A stretch of 62,391 nt of DNA, from the NCBI GenBank assembly GCA_022539475.1, contig VCMS01000322.1, positions 1 to 62,391 on the forward strand, read 5' to 3'. A program made the translations under genes and the position numbers. Position 1 is the first letter of the stretch; each line of letters begins with the position of its first letter. A model generated the notes under the pieces. It saw only the letters and a program-made list of their open reading frames with translations, did no database searches and was not told where the DNA came from. Shown piece by piece: positions 57,516-62,391 of this stretch. The DNA is from Gracilaria domingensis (taxonomy: Eukaryota > Rhodophyta > Florideophyceae > Gracilariales > Gracilariaceae).

Positions 57516-59663
57516 CCCCGAAGGGAGAAGTTAAGAAGTATACACCTTGGAAGAAGGGAAGAAGTCTTGAGATCAAGAGAAGTTCACAGCTTACTGGTCA
57601 ATGTTACTATGTTGTGGCTCGCTAGTCGAGCACACAACGGCCAAGTTATTGGTATCAGCTAGAAGACTCCCTAGAGGAGAAGCTGCACGAGTTACTCGGA
57701 TTCCTGCTGGTCTCCAGCGTTCGCAAGCTGCGCAATTAGCGCGTCGCGCATCTGCGAGACGTCGCCAGATGTCGATCGGAGATACCAGCCTCGCTGAGGA
57801 ATTGAGCTATCACGGCAGCCCGTGCTTCGTCGGTAAGTCCCGCGTTCGCGGCTTCGTTCGGCGTAGCGACGCCGCCATCGCAGGCGAAGCAACATTCTCT
57901 GCTGGAGTCGGAACCGCCACAGGCGTAGGAACAGGAGCCACTACGGGCCCAGAGCCGCTAGATGCGCAGAGGAACATTCACCGGGAGTCGGAAGATCGCG
58001 TGACACCCGCTTGGGACCTGGCCACTGCTGAAGCAGGTACTGCCCCCTCCACCGGAGCTGCTGCAAGTTGTCATCCCATAGTCTCACCGTCATCGGAGCG
58101 CATCAACCATGATGGTTTGATCCCCGACAGGTGAAAGAACCATCATCATGATTGAAACCCTGGGTGCCCCGCGAGGATGACTCCTCGCATTCGAAGAAAT
58201 TCCGCCTCGGCGTTGTAATCGCACCCGTGTCCAGGGGTCATAGTAGATGTAATCACCGACAGTGGGACCGCGACCCTGGAGACCGCAATGCAAATCCGCC
58301 TCGTCGCGCGCGCTCTGGAACGAGAACCTTGTTCAGTGCACTCCATTCAATCACTCGCAGAGAACACTCCGAGAAGTTTCCATTACCGCCAACGATATGA
58401 ATCCAAGCTCGGATGAGTTTGCCGCAACCGGAATTGAACACAGTCATACTTCATATACTCGTTGAGAATACACCTCTGTTCGCGCCGCCCACTCCGTGAG
58501 ACAACGCTCACACCATCGTAAAACGGTTTCACAGCCTACTACCCCATACGTAGACAGGGGGATCCACGTAACAGCCACGCAACCTCCACGACGCCACACA
58601 AAGGAGAGAACATATCTCCCACGCATGTGCCGACGAATCCGTTGACCCGTTTGATACGGGATAAGGACCCCATCGGAGCGGGCACGTCGTTCGGACGATT
58701 CATGTTTGAATGTAGTGGACGCGGTCGCGTGGGAAGATACTTCGATTCTGCACGCAGAAGCGACCGGTCCAGCACCAGAGATCCTTGGTGAACGGACTTC
58801 TTTGTAAACGCTCCACCACACCGGCAGCCGGGCAATGATTCCTCCAATTGGATTTCGCCGAGGTTCGAAGAAGCTACGCGAAAACGGAATTCCCGGATCC
58901 GGGGCTCAGAGTAGTGCCATACATTTCGCATGTGCGCACGCGGACCATAGCACGCTCGTGGAGTTGGCGACTGACCACGTATTGTGACGAGCGTTGTAGG
59001 CACGGTAATCCGTAATGCCAGTCGAACGTCACCGTCATCCAACGTGAACGCCTCCGGAGGTGGCCGCTGCCATCAGCATACGCCTCGACGTAGAACGGTA
59101 GTTCACGCCTGCGGATGGAACCAGGGAGCCCGTAAGAACGGTGTTGATTGTGCGCGGGTCGACGTTGTCGAGTCGTCTTCACGACGCCAGCGCCCGCATA
59201 GCGGGTTGGACACCTGTTGAACCGAACGGCAGAAAAAACGGCAATCCAGTTCCACTGCGGTCACAGTCGCCGGAGGGCGAAGTTGACCACCCGTTTGAAG
59301 AGGCAGTTAGGAAATCCGGATTGACCGGATTAGAGCGGAACGCCAGCGGAACCGGCTTGAAGGAGGCATCCAGAGGGAAGGCTGTGAAACACCAGCAAAC
59401 CCACCAAATATGGTTTTGGACCGCCAGGCGCGTTGATCGTACCCTGATTGGTTAGGCATCGCGGAAGCGCGCGAGGAAAGAAGAAAGGCTGGAACGAGAG
59501 AGGAGAAGCGAACGCCGAGTATCGAGAGACCACTACGCATACGCGTGGAGAGGGTGACCGGAGTCACCGTAGAAGAGGACCGGAGCATGGAATTGGAGAC
59601 CGTCATTCGACGTGCTTAAATACACCCAGAGGAGGAAGCAAACCGTCGCTGTTCGTCTCGCAC
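57516..59663 (+). other. Gypsy 3' internal region without clear genes
   Basis: About 2.1 kb. A plus-strand frame at 57601-58134 (177 codons) is Ala/Arg/Ser/Gly-rich and unrecognised. Minus-strand frames at 59042-58539 and 59182-58874 are also open and could be an antisense gene, but they have no recognised motif. I make no gene call. Confidence 0.4.
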
Positions 59664-59677
59664 CCTAAGGAGGGAAA
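59664..59677 (+). other. 3' polypurine tract of the gypsy element
   Basis: CCTAAGGAGGGAAA ends exactly at the TG of the 3' LTR, the position expected for the plus-strand primer. The word CCTAAGGAGGG also occurs at 52658 and 55805. Confidence 0.75.
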
Positions 59678-60420
59678 TGTATGCAACCGATTAGCGGACT
59701 CCTTCGCTATGCGATTCATAACAGCACGCGATGCCGGGAGGTGTGGCACACAGTATGAGTAACTGTGAATCAGCCCATTCTTGATATACTTAATATTAGA
59801 ATTATGTTATGAGGCGCCACGGCTTAAGCCGGTGTCACACACGTTGAATCACCCATTATGGATTTTAGATGTTATTCTAGATATTGTCGCTACACCGCTT
59901 GACAGTGGTTGACTCACACATACTTAGTATGTTGAGCTGACCCATTGTCGGGGAAGTAATGACTAACCGAGTGTTCGGCTTCTGATTTTCAACCCTGTGG
60001 ACCGAGTATCCCTCCTCGAGAGCGACACCTTGTGCGAGGTTCATCATCCGCTCTCGCCGCATCATTCAAACACCACTACCGCTTTCGCGTGTTACTTGTG
60101 TGGTTTTCTTATTTCTGTCCCTGTTATACATAGCACTACTTGTGTACCGGTGCATACCGTTCGTGGCTCACACACTCGCGTGCTATTACCGCTCTCGCGT
60201 GCATCGCCACACTCTGACGCGTGCACCACGTACGCTACGCCGACTTGTGTCGTGTGTTCTCATACCGCTGGACGCTTCTTCTTCCCGCTTCGCTCCCTCC
60301 ATTATTGAAGGTCACCCGCTTAACACCCGGCCATTGCCTGTGCGTCCTGTGAGCGCTCTACCTCTCTCTCTTGAGGAGTCGGAACCGCCTTTTTCTTCCC
60401 CATCGCTGGTTTGCACAACA
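59678..60420 (+). repeat. Gypsy 3' LTR
   Basis: 743 bp, co-linear with 48334-49149. Differences are mostly single missing bases, many of them G, spread over its whole length. Confidence 0.9.
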
Positions 60421-61593
60421 GATAGAACCAATTTTTTATCACGACGACACCCATCATATATATCTATATCCTCGTCCACCCCACCGAAATGCACCTACCA
60501 CATGACAGCTTCTGAAGCCAACCGCACTTATACGTTTAACAGAAGCCTGTTACTGAACCCACTTTTACCGTACACACCTCTACTTAGTATTATATCTATA
60601 TATAAGCGATCAATCCATGTACATAAGAAGGGAAGATGTAAACTAAATGGGTAATGGGACTTACCGTTGATGACTGCTTACAGACTGAAACAAGAAGATT
60701 GAATTCTATATATATTCAACGGCAAGAAGTTTGATGCTAACGAAGGAGTATACCTTTCTCTACGCGGATACACATCGAAGCAAAGGATATATACACATGA
60801 CAGCATCAAAAACCCCAGATCAAAAGATTGAAGTTGCTAAGAAAGATGCAGACTACAATGTGTAATCAAACGCTCATAAATCAATTGAATACACTCACGG
60901 CCCGACATCGCTTGTAGCACCTTCACAAATGGCGCAAGTAAGATGATTAAGATCTTCAGTATTGAGCTATTATTGCACGCTACTTTCAACAAGGTCATAC
61001 ACACTTGAAGAACACACCGGACCTAAGTGTGAAGCACGTCAACATCGACCTTATCTTTGAGAGTTTACTCCGATGGATTCCTTGCGAATAATGCGGACCT
61101 TTCCATCTCAAATGGCTACACATTATATTTGTGATCACTTAGAACTGCAACATCCTAAGCTTACCCTCTACAAAAGCAAGACGATTGTTCCTCCTGCTTG
61201 GTGCAGAGATATACTCTCTCTGACTCTATCTCTCTATACATAATCAAGAAGACTTAGAGAACTGCTAGAAGAGAGATTTATATCTATATCAGCCAAACAT
61301 ATTTGACACGATTACGAGCCAACCGATACCAGAGAAACTCTATCGAACATTAGCGCCCTAGAAAGCATACATCCGTGAAGAAATATCTGACATTGCCACA
61401 TCGATCGCAACACAACCCCTCTACGGTTACATATCTCTATCTCTATCTGTTAATTGTGAAGCTCCGCAAAATAAAGTCATCATCCCTTCGCTATGGTGAT
61501 ACGACAAAAGGCTCGGTCTCAACGAAGAAATATATATAGAGTGAGGTGACACACCAGAGACAAAGAGAAGAGATCTCTATCTCTATATCTTCT
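60421..61593 (+). pseudogene. pol: Copia POL remainder: end of RT and RNase H, heavily frameshifted
   Basis: Short pieces in all three frames keep the copia order. They are QLLKPTALIRLTEACY (LLKP-x-YGL-like) near 60505, LTVDDCLQTETRRLNS (the V-D-D region) near 60665, APSQMAQVR near 60925, and LRVYSDGFLANNADLS followed by NGYTLYL (RNase H) near 61060. No frame is open for long. It continues the RT cut at 48333. AT-rich CTATATCT repeats occur at 61210-61590. Confidence 0.75.
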
Positions 61594-61803
61594 CAATCCG
61601 ACTGACATATCCGCCGATTGCTTCTCACGACATATCGGATCGCACCTCCCCGAGCATTCAGATTCCGCTCCCTACTTAACGGGCGACTAGCCCACTTCAC
61701 CATAAACGGCTTCCCAGCATACCGACATACCTGACATACTCACCCGCTTCCACGCGCCTACCTCTCTTGCAGCTATCAGCAGCATTCCACTAGGAGACCA
61801 TCA
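61594..61803 (+). repeat. Copia 3' LTR
   Basis: 210 bp, co-linear with 43833-44055 and again shorter through single-base losses. CTGG follows it. Confidence 0.8.
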
Positions 61804-62391
61804 CTGGAGCACCGTTTCTCTCCAAGCTGAGTATGAACGTGTGATTTCGGTGGATAGATTTTGTGCCGCGAACGCCGCTACATATATCGCGTACGGTGGG
61901 CGAATGTTTCCGCTGACTCTCCCAGACCGCCGTGGACATCAAACGCGACGGCGCACTCACGTTGTTCTCGCAACACAGTCGCTGATACTTGCGGCATTGC
62001 AGCTTCCGCCTCGAAGCCGCCGGCCTCCTGCGTACGTGATGCCCCAGCGCAAAGTTCTGCGCTGGCTACAACAGATAACATCGACGCCACAGGGCTTTGG
62101 ACTGGAATCGCATTTCGTCGAGACGAGATCTAACGCCATTGCTGACTTCGGAGTGCTGTTCGATGAAAAGGCCATTCCCGTTGACGTGAAACAATACGAG
62201 GGCTTCAGAAACGTATAGAAAGGCGTTTCCCGAAGTGCATTATGTGGCGTGAGCCGAACTCCAATTCTGGACAAACCATGGCTGGTACCGAGGAGCGTCG
62301 AGTGTGGAACGGAGGCAATGTGAGTGCACACACATGGCATGGAGCTCTTGAAAATATCTTCTCGAGCCTGAGGTCGATCATCGTTTTGAAT
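61804..62391. other. Right flank with an unrecognised frame
   Basis: 588 bp of host DNA after the copia element. A plus-strand frame at 61841-62218 (125 codons, GTG first, no early ATG) ends with SHFVETRSNAIADFG, faintly like the N-x-x-A-D end of retroelement RNase H. Too weak to call a gene. Confidence 0.3.

Larger units (their letters stand above)
48334..60420 (+). mobile_element. Ty3/gypsy chromovirus-type element nested in the copia RT
   Basis: 12,087 bp with LTRs at 48334-49149 and 59678-60420, both starting TGTA and ending CACAACA. It has a PBS after the first and a polypurine tract before the second. The copia reading GATAT|... on the left resumes with GATAG... on the right, consistent with a 4-5-bp target duplication. 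Internal order: gag, protease, RT, RNase H, integrase, a spacer, a chromodomain, then 2.2 kb without recognisable genes. Several frameshifts break pol. Large for a gypsy element. Confidence 0.9.
43833..61803 (+). mobile_element. Ty1/copia LTR retrotransposon split by a gypsy insertion
   Basis: Flanking direct repeats at 43833-44055 and 61594-61803 are the LTRs; 4-bp CTGG duplications lie outside them (43829-43832, 61804-61807). Without the inserted element the length is about 5.9 kb. Domain order is GAG, protease, integrase, reverse transcriptase, RNase H, the copia order. The pol frame has one nonsense codon, and the part after the insertion is badly frameshifted. Confidence 0.85.

Noticed and set aside
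1..62391. CRISPR arrays, rRNA genes, bacterial operons
   Set aside because: No regularly spaced palindromic repeats, no rRNA-like blocks, and gene structure is eukaryotic.

Overview
The window is nuclear DNA of a eukaryote with compact, mostly intronless genes (the four introns I can place are 66-94 bp with GT-AG ends), GC-rich shared promoters and abundant LTR retrotransposons. The gene set includes V-ATPase E, TIM22, mitochondrial acyl carrier protein, ATAD2/Yta7, ALIX, ubiquilin, a USP25/28-like protease and a hydrolase of a cyanobacterial/plastid family. This fits a red alga, most likely a florideophyte such as Chondrus or Gracilaria. That is inference, and no marker gene in the window proves it.

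Layout. (1) 1-9.3 kb, accessory: an overlapping ParB-like / 2-oxoglutarate dioxygenase-like pair; a tail-to-tail pair of HAD phosphatase paralogues, one lacking the nucleophile and one cut by an in-frame stop; a ketopantoate-reductase-like gene; a ribulose-phosphate epimerase fragment; and a coiled-coil protein. (2) 9.3-17 kb, gene-poor: a broken hAT transposase, an acidic reading frame with an internal stop, degenerate triplet repeats, a G-run hairpin, an AT-rich block and a tRNA-like box pair. (3) 17-41 kb, dense housekeeping: methionine aminopeptidase, ATAD2-like, V-ATPase E, ACP, TIM22, a disordered basic protein, ALIX, ubiquilin, a selenoprotein-K-like protein, an alpha/beta hydrolase, a mitochondrial carrier and a USP, several arranged as divergent pairs with promoters shorter than 650 bp. 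(4) 41.6-43.4 kb: a secreted protein of tandem cysteine-rich modules. (5) 43.8-61.8 kb: a Ty1/copia element of about 5.9 kb split by a 12.1-kb Ty3/gypsy chromovirus-type element inserted in its reverse transcriptase. (6) 61.8-62.4 kb: flank with one unrecognised frame.

Working together. Ubiquilin, the SelK-like protein and the USP lie within 9 kb and belong to ER-associated degradation and proteasome delivery in other eukaryotes; ALIX beside them acts in ubiquitin-linked ESCRT sorting. ACP and TIM22 share a 368-bp intergenic region and both serve mitochondria. The most unusual items are the ParB-like/dioxygenase pair, the HAD pseudophosphatase pair, the SelK-like protein with a long glycine run and no visible selenocysteine, the 125-residue insertion inside the first AAA domain of the ATAD2-like protein, and the nested retrotransposons with a distal chromodomain and repeated polypurine tracts. 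Frameshifts and single-base losses become denser from 51.7 kb to 61.8 kb, so part of that decay may be consensus error.
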